NCBI RefSeq assembly: GCF_001968815.1
Contig: NZ_MIEQ01000084.1
Location: forward strand, 1-64,000
From: Motiliproteus sp. MSK22-1
GTDB lineage: Bacteria > Pseudomonadota > Gammaproteobacteria > Pseudomonadales > Balneatricaceae
DNA: 64,000 nucleotides
Direction of reading: 5' to 3'
Of this stretch, positions 27,380-37,264 are shown one piece after another. The notes beneath the pieces are model-generated. The model was not told the origin of the DNA. It saw only the letters and a list, made by a program, of their open reading frames with translations, and searched no databases. The translations under genes and the position numbers were made by a program. Each line of letters opens with the position of its first letter. Position 1 is the first letter of the stretch.

Positions 27380-27811
27380 TTACTTTACATCCTCCAGCAC
27401 AGGGCAGGTAAGTAGGCGTTGGAGATCAGGTAATTGTTGTAATTTATTTCTGATCTGATTCAGGCGCTCCATTGACTCGGCTTCGACGTAAGCTATTAGA
27501 TCGATCTCGCCACTTAACGCCCGGCAGCTTTGAATCTCAGGAATTTCAGTTATATAGCGGGTGATTCGATCTAGCTTGAATGGACTGAATGTCATCTGAA
27601 AATAAGCGTTTACCGTACCTGGCTGGTCTTTACGCTTGGTTTTTATTGTGTAACCGGCAATAGTGCCCGTTTCTTCCAAACGCTGTAAACGTTCTGCGAC
27701 AGAAGTCCTGGAAAGGCCTATATCCCTGCCGATCTGTGCCAATGACAAACGAGCATTTTGATTAAGTAAACTGACAATCGCTTGATCAAATTTGTCCAAT
27801 GGAATCTTCAC
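27380..27811 (-). CDS. Lrp/AsnC-family regulator
   Basis: 143 residues. Helix-turn-helix at about 8-60 (LDKFDQAIVSLLNQNARLSLAQIGRDIGLSRTSVAERL in parts) and a RAM domain (CRALSGEIDLIAYVEAES). Divergent from lysA, which suggests control of it or response to lysine, though no operator was found. Confidence 0.88.
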   Translation of the reverse strand: MKIPLDKFDQAIVSLLNQNARLSLAQIGRDIGLSRTSVAERLQRLEETGTIAGYTIKTKRKDQPGTVNAYFQMTFSPFKLDRITRYITEIPEIQSCRALSGEIDLIAYVEAESMERLNQIRNKLQQLPDLQRLLTCPVLEDVK

Positions 27812-28132
27812 CTCAGCTTACAATAGATTGGATCTTATTACCGGGGCAGCAGATTCTAACAGTTTTCTGCTGTTAATCGGAAATCAGTGATACCTCCGAT
27901 CGAGCTTTGGTGTAATCAAATTATCGCCAGATAATCTGTGTCTTTGCAATCGTCGTCAGGTTCTTTGTTTGTCCATAAGTTTTGAGGCGTCTGTTCATGA
28001 CTGTCTTTGATGAGACATCTGCTTATTGAAGGCAGAACCTTCGAATCAGCGGTTAAAGAGGTCGATTTGCAGGGTGAACCTTCACCGCTCCTGCTTCTAG
28101 AATATTGTCATTCAATTTGAGGAGTATTTGAG
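27812..28132. promoter_or_regulatory. Divergent lrp-lysA intergenic region
   Basis: About 320 bases. It contains a short hairpin (CAGCAGA ... TCTGCTG, near 27848-27872). No match to a lysine riboswitch was seen. GAGGAG lies before the lysA ATG. Promoters for both genes are presumed here. Confidence 0.4.
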
Positions 28133-29401
28133 ATGCAAACTATGGGCGCGGCAAGCTTACCGAGTTGTTTGAGTTATCAGGATAATCGACTGATGATGGG
28201 GGAGCTTTCAATTAAGGCTATTGCCGAACAGCAGGCAACTCCATTCTATCTATACTCGGCTGATGCTATTCGCCAACGTATTCATGATTGCCTGAGTGCT
28301 TTTTCGCCGGTTGGCGTAGCCGTACATTTTGCCGTCAAGTCCAACAGCAATCTGAGTGTCCTAAGGCTGATGGGCAGTGCTGGTTTGGGTGCTGATATTG
28401 TTAGTGGTGGTGAACTGACGCGAGTGCTGAAAGCGGGTATTGATCCGGGCCAGGTCATTTTTTCAGGTGTTGCTAAGACGGATGCTGAACTGAGACAGGC
28501 GGTGGAAGCGGGTGTTGGTCAATTTAATGTGGAGTCAGCTGAGGAGCTATTCCGTATAGACCGAATCACAGGTCAATTGGGTGTCCAGGTTAACGCCGTT
28601 TTGCGTGTGAACCCGGAGGTGGATGCGGGTACTCATGATCATATAACGACCGGCAAGAAAGGGAATAAGTTTGGTATAGCGTTCCAGCGCCTGAGCGAAT
28701 TGTTTTGCATGGCTGGTGAAATGCCACAGGTTAATTTGCGTGGACTGGCAATGCATATTGGCTCACAGATTGTTTCGATTGAGCCGTATCGCGAGTCTGT
28801 TTTGAGAATGCGTCAGTGGACCGAACAACTCCGAGCTGAAGGGTATCTATTGGATACTCTTGATCTCGGTGGTGGTATTGGCGTGGACTATGGTGACGGG
28901 CGATCACTCTGTTTCGTCGAGTATGCCAACCTGATTAATGAAGCGCTTGGGGGGCTGGATATAAGTATCCAATTGGAACCCGGGCGCTCTTTAGTGGCCG
29001 CCGCTGGGGTTTTGGTCACAACCGTGGTTGCAACCAAACAGGCTGAGCCTAGGAACTTTGTCATGCTTGATGCGGGTATGAATGATCTTATTCGTCCGGC
29101 ACTGTATCAGGCGACTCATCCCTTAATACCAGTTCTGTTGTCGAATCAGCGGCTGGAGGAGCCGTTGGACGTGGTTGGGCCGATCTGCGAAAGTACGGAC
29201 TGCTTCCTCAAGGATTATACGTTACCGTTGCCAGAGGAAGGGGATCTGATGGTGTTGACGATGACCGGGGCCTATAGTGCGGTTTTGTCATCGACCTATA
29301 ACAGCCGTCCGCTGGTAGCAGAGGTGATGCTGGAACACACAAATATCAGAGTTATCCGAAAAGCCTGGACGCTGGAGGAACAGCTTCGGCTGGAAGAGTA
29401 A
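28133..29401 (+). CDS. lysA: Diaminopimelate decarboxylase-like PLP enzyme
   Basis: 422 residues, fold III PLP decarboxylase. Lys69 in HFAVKSNSN is the expected PLP lysine, HIGSQI and GGGIGVDY bind cofactor, and CESTDCF carries the substrate-site Cys. The family converts meso-diaminopimelate to lysine. It ends close to a response regulator on the other strand, and diverges from an Lrp-type gene. A role in another diamino acid pathway is possible. Confidence 0.88.
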   Translation: MQTMGAASLPSCLSYQDNRLMMGELSIKAIAEQQATPFYLYSADAIRQRIHDCLSAFSPVGVAVHFAVKSNSNLSVLRLMGSAGLGADIVSGGELTRVLKAGIDPGQVIFSGVAKTDAELRQAVEAGVGQFNVESAEELFRIDRITGQLGVQVNAVLRVNPEVDAGTHDHITTGKKGNKFGIAFQRLSELFCMAGEMPQVNLRGLAMHIGSQIVSIEPYRESVLRMRQWTEQLRAEGYLLDTLDLGGGIGVDYGDGRSLCFVEYANLINEALGGLDISIQLEPGRSLVAAAGVLVTTVVATKQAEPRNFVMLDAGMNDLIRPALYQATHPLIPVLLSNQRLEEPLDVVGPICESTDCFLKDYTLPLPEEGDLMVLTMTGAYSAVLSSTYNSRPLVAEVMLEHTNIRVIRKAWTLEEQLRLEE

Positions 29402-29421
29402 CTTAAGCATCTCCCTTGTAG

Positions 29422-30051
29422 CTAGCCGTAGGTTTTAATAATGCCCAGGCCAATGGCCATCTGGATAAGTTCCGGTAGTGAGTCTGCTTTCATCTTGGCA
29501 ATCATGTGAGAACGGTGGCCTTCCACCGTTTTACGATTGATCTTCAACAGATCAGCAATCTCTTGATTGGATAGACCCTGTACCACCTGCTCAAGTACCT
29601 GAGTTTCCCGTTTCGTCAGGCTGTCATAGCGTTGCTGAACTGATTGCAGGTGGAGTAGAGCCTGATGTCTGATCAGGTCTTTTTCCAGTGCATTCTGAAC
29701 CTGATCAATCAGGGTTTGATCATTAAAGGGTTTTTCAATGAAGGTGACGGCTCCCTGAGACATGGCTGTCACCGCCATATCGACATTGCCATGGGCAGAG
29801 ATCATGATTAGCGGAATATCTATCTGATATTCGGGTAGTTTTTTCTGGGCATTGATGCCGCTCAGCCCAGGCATACGGACGTCCATGATTATGCAGCCAC
29901 TTGCACCGGGAACATAACTATCCAGAAAGATCTGGGCGGTGCTGAAGCACTCTACCGTTAATCCTACTGATTCCAACAACCACTGAAGCGAATCCCTGAC
30001 ATCGGTATCGTCGTCGACTACATATACGCTTTGCGCAATGACTTCAGCCAT
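29422..30051 (-). CDS. FixJ-type response regulator
   Basis: 209 residues. Receiver domain with acidic pair D13/D14 and phospho-acceptor Asp57 (IIMDVRMPG), then a LuxR/NarL helix-turn-helix (LTKRETQVLEQVVQGLSNQEIADLLKINRKTVEGHR in parts). It follows the histidine kinase gene by 67 bases and should be its partner. Confidence 0.93.
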   Translation of the reverse strand: MAEVIAQSVYVVDDDTDVRDSLQWLLESVGLTVECFSTAQIFLDSYVPGASGCIIMDVRMPGLSGINAQKKLPEYQIDIPLIMISAHGNVDMAVTAMSQGAVTFIEKPFNDQTLIDQVQNALEKDLIRHQALLHLQSVQQRYDSLTKRETQVLEQVVQGLSNQEIADLLKINRKTVEGHRSHMIAKMKADSLPELIQMAIGLGIIKTYG

Positions 30052-30118
30052 TTATCTCTCTTTATGGTCATAGTTGTTGTGATCGCTAATATCGGCCAGT
30101 GCTAAAACCGGGTTGAGG

Positions 30119-31660
30119 CTATGGATTATTATCTACTGCCCGAGCGTTGAACTTATTCAAAGAAAAACTGAAGACAGCTCCTCCTTCTGATCGGTTCTCT
30201 GCCTGCAACTCTCCGCCATGAGCTTCTACCAGAGATCGGGTTATTGACAGCCCCATCCCCAAACCTGCTTTCTTAGTGGTATAGAACTGTTCAAATATCC
30301 GTTCGGTTTCTTCTGCACCAATGCCCGGCCCCTGATCCAGAATCTGGATTATAACCTGATCCTGACCCAGCTCTGAAGCGCTGATCTGAATGGTAGCAGG
30401 TGGGGCAGGTTCTTCCCTGTGACTGGCTTCTATTGCATTGAGTAGAAGATTCAAAAGGATCTGCTCAACCTGGATAGGATCAGCGTGTACCCCGGGCAGA
30501 TCGGCAGGTATCTTGTCTTCTACGATAACGCGATGGTTTTCGATGGATGAGGAACAAAATCCAATTAAGTCGTTTACCAACTCTGGTAATTGAACGTGCT
30601 GATAGCGGGGTTCATTTTTACGGGTAAAATCCATCATCCTGCGGATTATTTGTGCTGCACGTAATGCGGTAGCGCCGATTCTGTCTAAGGGTGAGGCAAG
30701 CTCAGCGGCTAACAGTGATTGATCTCGCTCCACTCGCCGGTGGATCCCCTGAACGTAGTTGACAATGGCGGTCAGAGGCTGGTTGAGTTCATGAGCAAGA
30801 CCTGATGCCATTTCGCCAATAGTGATGAGTCTGGAGGCGTGATTCACCTCCGTTCGGTATTGCTGCATCTGCTTTTCCGCCGCTTTGATGGTGCTCATAT
30901 CGCGAGCTACCAGGGAGAAATACTCGGTTTCTGTGTTCAGGTCTCGGTGCGCGAGAATCTCCAGCAAAACAGGAATCCGTTGCATATGACTGCTAATCAT
31001 TTCGACTTCACCGCGCCAATGGCCGTTGGTAGTGGCGGCAGGAAAGCCGTGATGCTTTATCTGTTCATGGCTTGTCAGAGTAAAAATATCCTCAAGAGCC
31101 AAGGGGCTTTGATCACTCAACACAACGTTCAGGCTATTGCGGGCCGCTTCATTAAGTAAGGTGATTTTGTGACAGGGAGTAACGAAGGCAACGAGATCAC
31201 TACTGGTTTCCAAAACCTGGGCCAGGCGCTGGTTCGCACGTTCTGCGTTGATCCGGCGGCTGGCATCCCGTGACACAACCAGTATTTCCTTCAAACTGCC
31301 GTCTTTGGGATCTCTGATGGAGCGGCTGGTGCTTTCCAGCCAGGTATAGTGACCATCTTTACAACGGAATCGATAGGTATGGGTGTATAGCCCCCTGTTA
31401 TAGCTGACGTTAGGGGAGCGGCGCTTAAAATCCTCTACATCATCCGGGTGATAAAGATCATAAGCAGACAGGCCCACAATCTCTTCGACACTGTATCCCA
31501 GTAGGTGCGTCACTGCTGGGGAGGCATAGATAAAGCACCAGTTATCAGGGGTATGGCGGGAGATCATATCCGTTGATTGTTCCGCCATTTCTGCCAGCAG
31601 GCGATTTCTTTCGGCATCGTCGGTCAGCGCGGAGACTCCCTGCTGTGTTGCGTTGTTCAT
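30119..31660 (-). CDS. PAS-domain sensor histidine kinase (FixL-like)
   Basis: About 513 residues from ATG 31660. Two PAS regions (about 30-140 and 145-260), a dimerisation/phospho-acceptor segment GEMASGLAHELNQPLTAIVNY with the His in AHEL, and an ATPase domain (NLLLNAIEA, DQGPGIG, GLGMGLSI). No membrane segment is seen, so it senses a cytoplasmic signal; haem-binding residues could not be confirmed. Partner is the FixJ-type regulator. Confidence 0.9.
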   Translation of the reverse strand: MNNATQQGVSALTDDAERNRLLAEMAEQSTDMISRHTPDNWCFIYASPAVTHLLGYSVEEIVGLSAYDLYHPDDVEDFKRRSPNVSYNRGLYTHTYRFRCKDGHYTWLESTSRSIRDPKDGSLKEILVVSRDASRRINAERANQRLAQVLETSSDLVAFVTPCHKITLLNEAARNSLNVVLSDQSPLALEDIFTLTSHEQIKHHGFPAATTNGHWRGEVEMISSHMQRIPVLLEILAHRDLNTETEYFSLVARDMSTIKAAEKQMQQYRTEVNHASRLITIGEMASGLAHELNQPLTAIVNYVQGIHRRVERDQSLLAAELASPLDRIGATALRAAQIIRRMMDFTRKNEPRYQHVQLPELVNDLIGFCSSSIENHRVIVEDKIPADLPGVHADPIQVEQILLNLLLNAIEASHREEPAPPATIQISASELGQDQVIIQILDQGPGIGAEETERIFEQFYTTKKAGLGMGLSITRSLVEAHGGELQAENRSEGGAVFSFSLNKFNARAVDNNP

Positions 31661-31796
31661 TAATGGATCGTCCGCCGGTTGACTCAGAAGCAATTAATAA
31701 TCCTCTTCTCTCTGTAATAATGCCAGCAAGAAACTGTAATAACACCTTCAATAAAGAGCCCCGGGTCGATTGCACGGGTTGCCTTTTTTTCTGCCC

Positions 31797-33443
31797 TCAA
31801 CCTTTCTGGAGTAGTGCTCTTAGTTGGTTTTTTCGAACTTTCCCTGTAGAGGTTTTTGGCAATGGTGCAAAGATTACCTGTTTTGGGCATTTGAAATGGG
31901 CTATTCTGTCCCGGCAAAAATTGATTATCTGCTGTTCAGTCACTATTTTGGGGTCTGCTCCCTGTTCCGGGCCTTTCAGGGTGACCACCGCGCAAGGTAC
32001 TTCGCCCCAGTGTTCGTCAGGTTTGGCGATGACTGCTGCTTCAAAAATATCCGGATGACGATAGAGCAGGTCCTCAATTTCAATCGTGGATATATTCTCC
32101 CCTCCTGAAATAATCACGTCTTTTGCCCGATCTTTTATTTCGATATAGCCGTCAGGGTGACGTACTGCCAGATCGCCGGTGTGAAACCAACCGTCTTGAA
32201 ATGCTTCTGTCGTTGCCTGGGTATTTTTGAGATAGCCCTTCATCAGGGTATTACTTTGGATAAATACCTCGCCCATGCTGATACCGTCCATGGGTACGGG
32301 CTGGAGGCTGATTGGATCGGCAACCATCAGCGCTGACAGAGCTGGGGCCTTAACTCCCTGACGAGCCATTTTCTCGGCTTTCTGCTCCAGCTTGAGATCT
32401 TTCCACTCGGACTGAAAGGCGCAGAATACACTCGGGCCATAGCTTTCGGTGAGTCCATAAGCGTGCACCACTTGAATACCGATTTTTTCCATCCCCTCAA
32501 TAATTGAAGCCGGTGGCGCAGCTCCGCCGGTGGTAACGGTAACGGGATGATCAAAATAGGTTTTCTGCTCCTCTGGTGCGTTTAGCAGCATATTTAATAC
32601 TACCGGCGCTGCGCAGAAATGGGTGACTCCATAGCGATTTATCGCCTGATAAACCTGATCAGCCCGTAAATGCCTCAGGCAAACATGAGTACCGGCCACC
32701 GCCGTTACAGCCCAGGGATAACACCAGCCGTTGCAATGAAACATTGGTAGAGTCCAGAGGTAAACCGCTTGAGGTGGAAGGTTTTGGCCGATGATATTAC
32801 TGGTAGCGTTCAGATAGGCACCACGGTGATGATAAACAACACCCTTAGGGTTTCCGGTAGTTCCAGAGGTGTAGTTGAGGGTAATGGCCTGCCATTCGTC
32901 AGCGGGTGCCTGCCAAACATAATTTTCATCGCCTTCCAACAGCAGTTGCTGGTAGCTTAATTCACCCAGTGGACGGCCGCCGTTGAAAGTCGGATCATCC
33001 ACGTCAATAACCAAGGGAGGCTTAGCGCAGCTATTAAGAGCGTTGCTTGCAAGATCACTGAACTCCCGGTCACAGAATAAAACGTTGCAGTCACTATGAT
33101 CCAGCATAAAAGCGATTGTATCGGCATCCATCCGTGTGTTCTGGGCATTCAGAACGGCACCGATCATAGGTACCGCAAAGTGGAGTTCAAGCAATTCAGG
33201 CATATTGGGCAACAGTGCTGACACGGTATCCCCAACGCCGATACCACGACGACTCAACGCATCAGCCAACTTCAGGCAACGTCGGTAGGTTTGTTCCCAA
33301 TTACGCGTGATATCACCATAGATCACCGCAGGGTGATGAGGATAGACTTCCGCTGCTCGCTGGATAAACTCGATGGGAGTTAAAGGGCGAAAATTAGCTT
33401 TATTCTGTTCAAGCCCAGAATTGTACGGATTATTATTTTTCAT
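31797..33443 (-). CDS. Acyl-CoA synthetase (AMP-forming), DmdB-like
   Basis: 548 residues. Adenylation motifs: YTSGTTGNPKGV, YGLTESYGP, DGWFHTGDLA and the C-terminal PKTSTGKVRK. It converts an acid to its CoA ester via an acyl-AMP. The overall pattern resembles medium-chain and 3-methylthiopropionate ligases (DmdB), but substrate cannot be set from sequence. It is the last gene of a minus-strand run after the MaoC hydratase and the cysteine hydrolase. Confidence 0.88.
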   Translation of the reverse strand: MKNNNPYNSGLEQNKANFRPLTPIEFIQRAAEVYPHHPAVIYGDITRNWEQTYRRCLKLADALSRRGIGVGDTVSALLPNMPELLELHFAVPMIGAVLNAQNTRMDADTIAFMLDHSDCNVLFCDREFSDLASNALNSCAKPPLVIDVDDPTFNGGRPLGELSYQQLLLEGDENYVWQAPADEWQAITLNYTSGTTGNPKGVVYHHRGAYLNATSNIIGQNLPPQAVYLWTLPMFHCNGWCYPWAVTAVAGTHVCLRHLRADQVYQAINRYGVTHFCAAPVVLNMLLNAPEEQKTYFDHPVTVTTGGAAPPASIIEGMEKIGIQVVHAYGLTESYGPSVFCAFQSEWKDLKLEQKAEKMARQGVKAPALSALMVADPISLQPVPMDGISMGEVFIQSNTLMKGYLKNTQATTEAFQDGWFHTGDLAVRHPDGYIEIKDRAKDVIISGGENISTIEIEDLLYRHPDIFEAAVIAKPDEHWGEVPCAVVTLKGPEQGADPKIVTEQQIINFCRDRIAHFKCPKQVIFAPLPKTSTGKVRKNQLRALLQKG

Positions 33444-33513
33444 ACAGGACTCCGACTTTAGTAACCGTTAGCTCAGGTATCTAAGGGGACAGGGTTTCGG
33501 CGGCTGTCCTGCG

Positions 33514-34059
33514 CTATTGCAGGAAGCGAATACTGAAATCTTTGAATTCAGGGGCATCTGATCGCCTGATCCATTCGAAGCCAACCATTTCCCGAGTGAC
33601 CAGATGGATTCCTGCTTTATCCATGCGGCGAATGGCAAACTCGGTATCCGTTGGGTTTCGTGCTGAGATGGCATCGACAACGACAAATACATCTTTACCC
33701 TGATCCTTTAACTCCAGGGCGGTCTGCAAAACGCAGACGTGTGCTTCCATGCCGCAGATTACTATCTGCTGACGATTCAGTTGGTCAATGCGGGTGCTGC
33801 AGTCTTTCGAGTTCGCACAGGAAAAAACTGTTTTGGCGATAAAGTCTTCTTCGGGTAAAAGTTCACGTAGAGTCTCTGTTGTCGGCCCGACACCCCGAGG
33901 GTATTGTTCTGTGCCCAGTGTTGGAATCTTCATCAGTTTAGCCACACCCATTAGCCACTTACAGCTGTTGACCAGTTGTTCGTTCTGATGCACGCCGGGT
34001 AACAGTTTCTCCTGAACGTCGATAACCAGCAGTGCCGATTGTTGTGCGTCTATAAGCAT
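33514..34059 (-). CDS. Isochorismatase-like cysteine hydrolase
   Basis: 181 residues. Family triad: Asp14 (LVIDVQEKL), a Lys near residue 80 (FIAKTVFS), and Cys in GMEAHVCVLQTA. Relatives include YcaC-type hydrolases and nicotinamidases. It lies between the MaoC gene and the acyl-CoA ligase, spaced by 52 and 70 bases, so likely co-transcribed. Substrate unknown. Confidence 0.88.
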   Translation of the reverse strand: MLIDAQQSALLVIDVQEKLLPGVHQNEQLVNSCKWLMGVAKLMKIPTLGTEQYPRGVGPTTETLRELLPEEDFIAKTVFSCANSKDCSTRIDQLNRQQIVICGMEAHVCVLQTALELKDQGKDVFVVVDAISARNPTDTEFAIRRMDKAGIHLVTREMVGFEWIRRSDAPEFKDFSIRFLQ

Positions 34060-34111
34060 GAGCGTTTCCTCGTTTCCTAACGATTGTTAAAATTTGTTTA
34101 GGGTTGCTGGT

Positions 34112-34558
34112 TCAGACGGGGCGGCGGTCGACCATATTGGTGGCTGTTCCTTCTGCAACTCGTTTGCCCTTGACGGTGCAGATCGTTTCCAGCTTGACTC
34201 TGCGGCGTTGTTCATCAATTTCCAATACGGTTGCTGTTGCCGTCACGGTATCTCCAATGTGGACAGGTGCCTTGAATTTCAGTTGTTGATCAATGTAAAT
34301 CGCTCCGGGACCTGGCATGCGTGTACCCAGCACCGCAGAGATCAGGCCGGCGCTGAACATGCCATGAACAATTCTTTGCTCGAACATTGTTTGTTCGGCG
34401 TACTCGGCATTGAGGTGGATGGGGTTGTCATCACCCGTTATTCCGGCAAATAGTACGACGTCTGCCTCGGTTATCGTTTTTGCATAGCTGGCCTGCATGC
34501 CGATCTTCAAATCTTCCAGATAGTATCCATGCATATTTTCCATAGTGTTTTCTGACAT
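34112..34558 (-). CDS. phaJ: MaoC-family (R)-specific enoyl-CoA hydratase
   Basis: 148 residues, single hot-dog domain. The catalytic Asp/His are in GDDNPIHL, and RIVHGMFSAGLISAVLG fits PhaJ. It hydrates trans-2-enoyl-CoA to (R)-3-hydroxyacyl-CoA, linking fatty acid breakdown with polyhydroxyalkanoate supply. First gene of the minus-strand run and divergent from malonyl-CoA decarboxylase. Confidence 0.85.
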   Translation of the reverse strand: MSENTMENMHGYYLEDLKIGMQASYAKTITEADVVLFAGITGDDNPIHLNAEYAEQTMFEQRIVHGMFSAGLISAVLGTRMPGPGAIYIDQQLKFKAPVHIGDTVTATATVLEIDEQRRRVKLETICTVKGKRVAEGTATNMVDRRPV

Positions 34559-34591
34559 TTACGGCTTCCTCTAATGTTAAAGAATCACTGG

Positions 34592-34658
34592 TATCGAGAA
34601 TACTGGTATAACATTACAGGTTAATTCTCGATAAACCAAGTAAAAACCCTTGGTTTAT
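34592..34658. promoter_or_regulatory. Nested inverted repeats in the phaJ-mcd divergent promoter
   Basis: TATCGAGAAT (34592-34601) matches ATTCTCGATA (34624-34633), and ATAAACCAAG (34631-34640) matches CTTGGTTTAT (34649-34658), both exactly. ACTGGTAT also occurs twice at 16-base spacing (34587 and 34603). This density suggests one or more operators controlling both directions. Confidence 0.6.
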
Positions 34659-34735
34659 CTTTTGGCTTTTGTTAGTTTGATAAACACCAGACAAGGCAAA
34701 CAAAAGTTAATTGCTACGTAAGAGGAGTCGTTTCT

Positions 34736-36121
34736 ATGCCAAATCAAGCGGGAAGTAGCATCCTCGAATGGACCCTAAAGGGATTGGTCCCCAGACTTTA
34801 TGAAGTGGCGGGGAGTCGCAGAGAATCTGCTGAGCTTATGCTTCAGCCCGGATTGGATGAGTCTGATCTGGAAAAACTGAAAAAATGGATTGATTCCTGT
34901 TTGTCTCTTCAAGGAGGAGAAATAGCCGCCAGAACTCGTGCCGCAGTGCTGGGTCGCAGTTATTTGCAGTTGAATCAGACCGGACGTCGGCGCTTTCTTA
35001 AGCTGCTTGCAGAAAACTACTCTGTTGATGATGATCTGGTTAAGCAGCGATTTCAGCGCTGGAATATGGTTGACCCTGAACAGCGGGCGTTAGCTGGTAA
35101 TTCCTTAAGAGAGGCATTGGAACCTCCGTATATGCTTCTTCTGACTCAGTTCACTGAATTGACGGATGGAGTGAAATTTCTGGTGGATATGCGCGCTGAG
35201 TTGCTTGCGTCGAAAGCGACAGACTTCTCGTTGACAGCGCTTGAGCAGGACCTTAAACGGTTACTCACCTCCTGGTTTGATATTGGTCTTTTGCAGCTTG
35301 AACCGATTGACTGGCGCTCCAGTGCTGAGTTACTGGAAAAACTGATTGCCTATGAAGCCGTTCATGCGGTTCAGAGTTGGAGCGATCTAAAGAACCGGCT
35401 GGGTGAGGCACGTCGTTGTTTTGCGCTTTTTCACCCTAATATGCCAGGAGAGCCACTGATCTTTGTCACTGTTGCTCTGGTAGAAGGATTAGCTGACAAC
35501 GTCCAGGTATTGCTTGATGAGCAAGCTCCCCGGCAGGATATCCGAAAAGCAGACACCGCGATTTTTTACTCCATATCCAATGCCCAGCAAGGATTGGCGG
35601 GAATTAGTTTTGGCAATTTCCTGATTAAGCGAGTCGTTGCGCAGCTTCAGCAGGAACTTCCCCACCTGAAACAGTTCGCCACGCTGTCTCCGATACCCGG
35701 ATTCTGTCGCTGGCTGGATACGTGTTCACAGCAGGATATGGAAGCTATGCCTGGCGGAAAAGACTGGCTGCGCATTTCCGAGCCGCGGTTGGCAGAAGGG
35801 TGGGAGCTTGAGGAATCGATTCAGCAACAGCTTCGCAAACCCTTAACACAGCTGGCTGCTCATTACCTCTGTCAGGAAAAAGGCAAAAGTATAAAGGCCG
35901 TTAATCCCGTGGCCCATTTTCACCTGAGCAACGGCGCCCAGGTACAGCAAATTAACTGGATGGCAGATCCTTCTTCAAAAGGGCTGAAGCAATCCGCCGG
36001 GTTGATGGTTAATTACTACTATGAACTCGGGAAAATTGAAGAACGTAGTCAGGCCTACAGGAATTCAGGGAAGGTTTCAGCATCTTCAAAAGTTAAAAAG
36101 TTAATCAATAGCCGACATTGA
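34736..36121 (+). CDS. mcd: Malonyl-CoA decarboxylase
   Basis: 461 residues. The C-terminal catalytic domain shows FYSISNAQQGL (Ser279/281) and NPVAHFHLSNGA (His396), the catalytic Ser and His region of the family. It converts malonyl-CoA to acetyl-CoA and CO2. GAGGAG precedes ATG 34736. No malonate transporter or malonyl-CoA synthetase adjoins it, unless the acyl-CoA ligase across the promoter has that role. Confidence 0.94.
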   Translation: MPNQAGSSILEWTLKGLVPRLYEVAGSRRESAELMLQPGLDESDLEKLKKWIDSCLSLQGGEIAARTRAAVLGRSYLQLNQTGRRRFLKLLAENYSVDDDLVKQRFQRWNMVDPEQRALAGNSLREALEPPYMLLLTQFTELTDGVKFLVDMRAELLASKATDFSLTALEQDLKRLLTSWFDIGLLQLEPIDWRSSAELLEKLIAYEAVHAVQSWSDLKNRLGEARRCFALFHPNMPGEPLIFVTVALVEGLADNVQVLLDEQAPRQDIRKADTAIFYSISNAQQGLAGISFGNFLIKRVVAQLQQELPHLKQFATLSPIPGFCRWLDTCSQQDMEAMPGGKDWLRISEPRLAEGWELEESIQQQLRKPLTQLAAHYLCQEKGKSIKAVNPVAHFHLSNGAQVQQINWMADPSSKGLKQSAGLMVNYYYELGKIEERSQAYRNSGKVSASSKVKKLINSRH

Positions 36122-36165
36122 TGGTATCTCGACCAGATCTACCAAATTGCAGTCATTAAGGCTGA

Positions 36166-36195
36166 TCGAGCTTTCAATTAATTCGAGCTTTCAAT
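36166..36195. repeat. Direct repeat upstream of the PhaB-like gene
   Basis: TCGAGCTTTCAAT occurs at 36166-36178 and 36183-36195 (17-base spacing), followed by an AT-rich stretch before the next start codon. Could be a regulator site. Confidence 0.6.
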
Positions 36196-36238
36196 CAATC
36201 AATTAGTTAATTAATAGTAATGAGAAGCGGGAGTAGTT

Positions 36239-36982
36239 ATGAGCAAACGAGTCGCAGTGGTCACGGGTGCTTCAGGTGGATTAGGCGAGCCTATCTGTAA
36301 AGCGATGTATGAACAGGGGCATACCGTTGTCGGGAGTTATCTGCCGGGAACGGATAAGGAAGCGCTGGAATGGCAGGAGCAAATGCGCAGCGAAGGCTAT
36401 GAACTCTTTCTTTATCCGCTGGATGTCTCGGATTTTGATAGTTGTGGCAGCTTTGTAGCGGTGGTGGAAAAAGAAGTCGGCCCTATCGATATACTGATAA
36501 ACAATGCCGGAATCACCCGGGATGCGCCGCTCAAGAGGCTTCAACATCAGCAGTGGCGTGAGGTCATCAGTACCAATTTGGATTCCATGTACAACATGTG
36601 CCAGCCAGTATTTGACAATATGTGTAGCCGGGGTTGGGGGCGAATTGTCAACATCTCTTCTCTTAACGGTGAAAAAGGTCAGTTTGGTCAGGCAAATTAC
36701 TCGGCCGCCAAAGCCGGGATTTATGGGTTTACCAAAGCGATCGCTCAGGAAGGAGCTCGTAAAGGCGTCACTGTTAACGCCCTGTCGCCCGGCTACATTG
36801 ATTCGCCCATGGTGCGCCAGGTGCCGGAAAAAGTGCTCGAATCCATTATCGGCCAGATTCCGGTCGGACGTCTTGGTACGCCGAGGGAAATAGGTAAGGC
36901 CGTGGCTTTTTTAACGTCAGAGGATAGCGGGTTCGTGACGGGCACCAACCTTTCTGTCAATGGCGGACAGTATATGAGTTAG
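36239..36982 (+). CDS. phaB: Acetoacetyl-CoA reductase-like SDR
   Basis: 247 residues. SDR motifs TGASGGLG, NNAGITRD, NISSLNGEKGQFGQANYSAAKAG and NALSPGYIDSPMV match PhaB, which reduces acetoacetyl-CoA to (R)-3-hydroxybutyryl-CoA with NADPH. With the PhaJ-like gene nearby it suggests polyhydroxyalkanoate metabolism, though no synthase is in the window. FabG-like function is the alternative. Confidence 0.88.
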   Translation: MSKRVAVVTGASGGLGEPICKAMYEQGHTVVGSYLPGTDKEALEWQEQMRSEGYELFLYPLDVSDFDSCGSFVAVVEKEVGPIDILINNAGITRDAPLKRLQHQQWREVISTNLDSMYNMCQPVFDNMCSRGWGRIVNISSLNGEKGQFGQANYSAAKAGIYGFTKAIAQEGARKGVTVNALSPGYIDSPMVRQVPEKVLESIIGQIPVGRLGTPREIGKAVAFLTSEDSGFVTGTNLSVNGGQYMS

Positions 36983-37264
36983 TTTTGGGTCAGCACTGTT
37001 ATTTAAAGTTAATACAGCCAGTTAGAGTGAGTGCCGTTGTTGTCAGTTAATAAACAGCGACGTCTTATCGAGTTACCTTGAAGAGCAATGAGATGAACGC
37101 AACAATGAACTGACATTGATCGTCCAACGAAGATTGGAGGAAGTATTTTTTGTCAGAGGTCTTTTAATGTCAGATCTTCGACGTACACTTAGCCCTCACT
37201 CTATATAGCTGATTCCGGTGCCTAGGGACAGGCATCGAGATTTACCAGAAAGGACTATTCGGTT

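Noticed and set aside
27812-28132. Possible lysine riboswitch before lysA
   Set aside because: No match to the conserved junction sequences of the L box was found; only a short hairpin is present.
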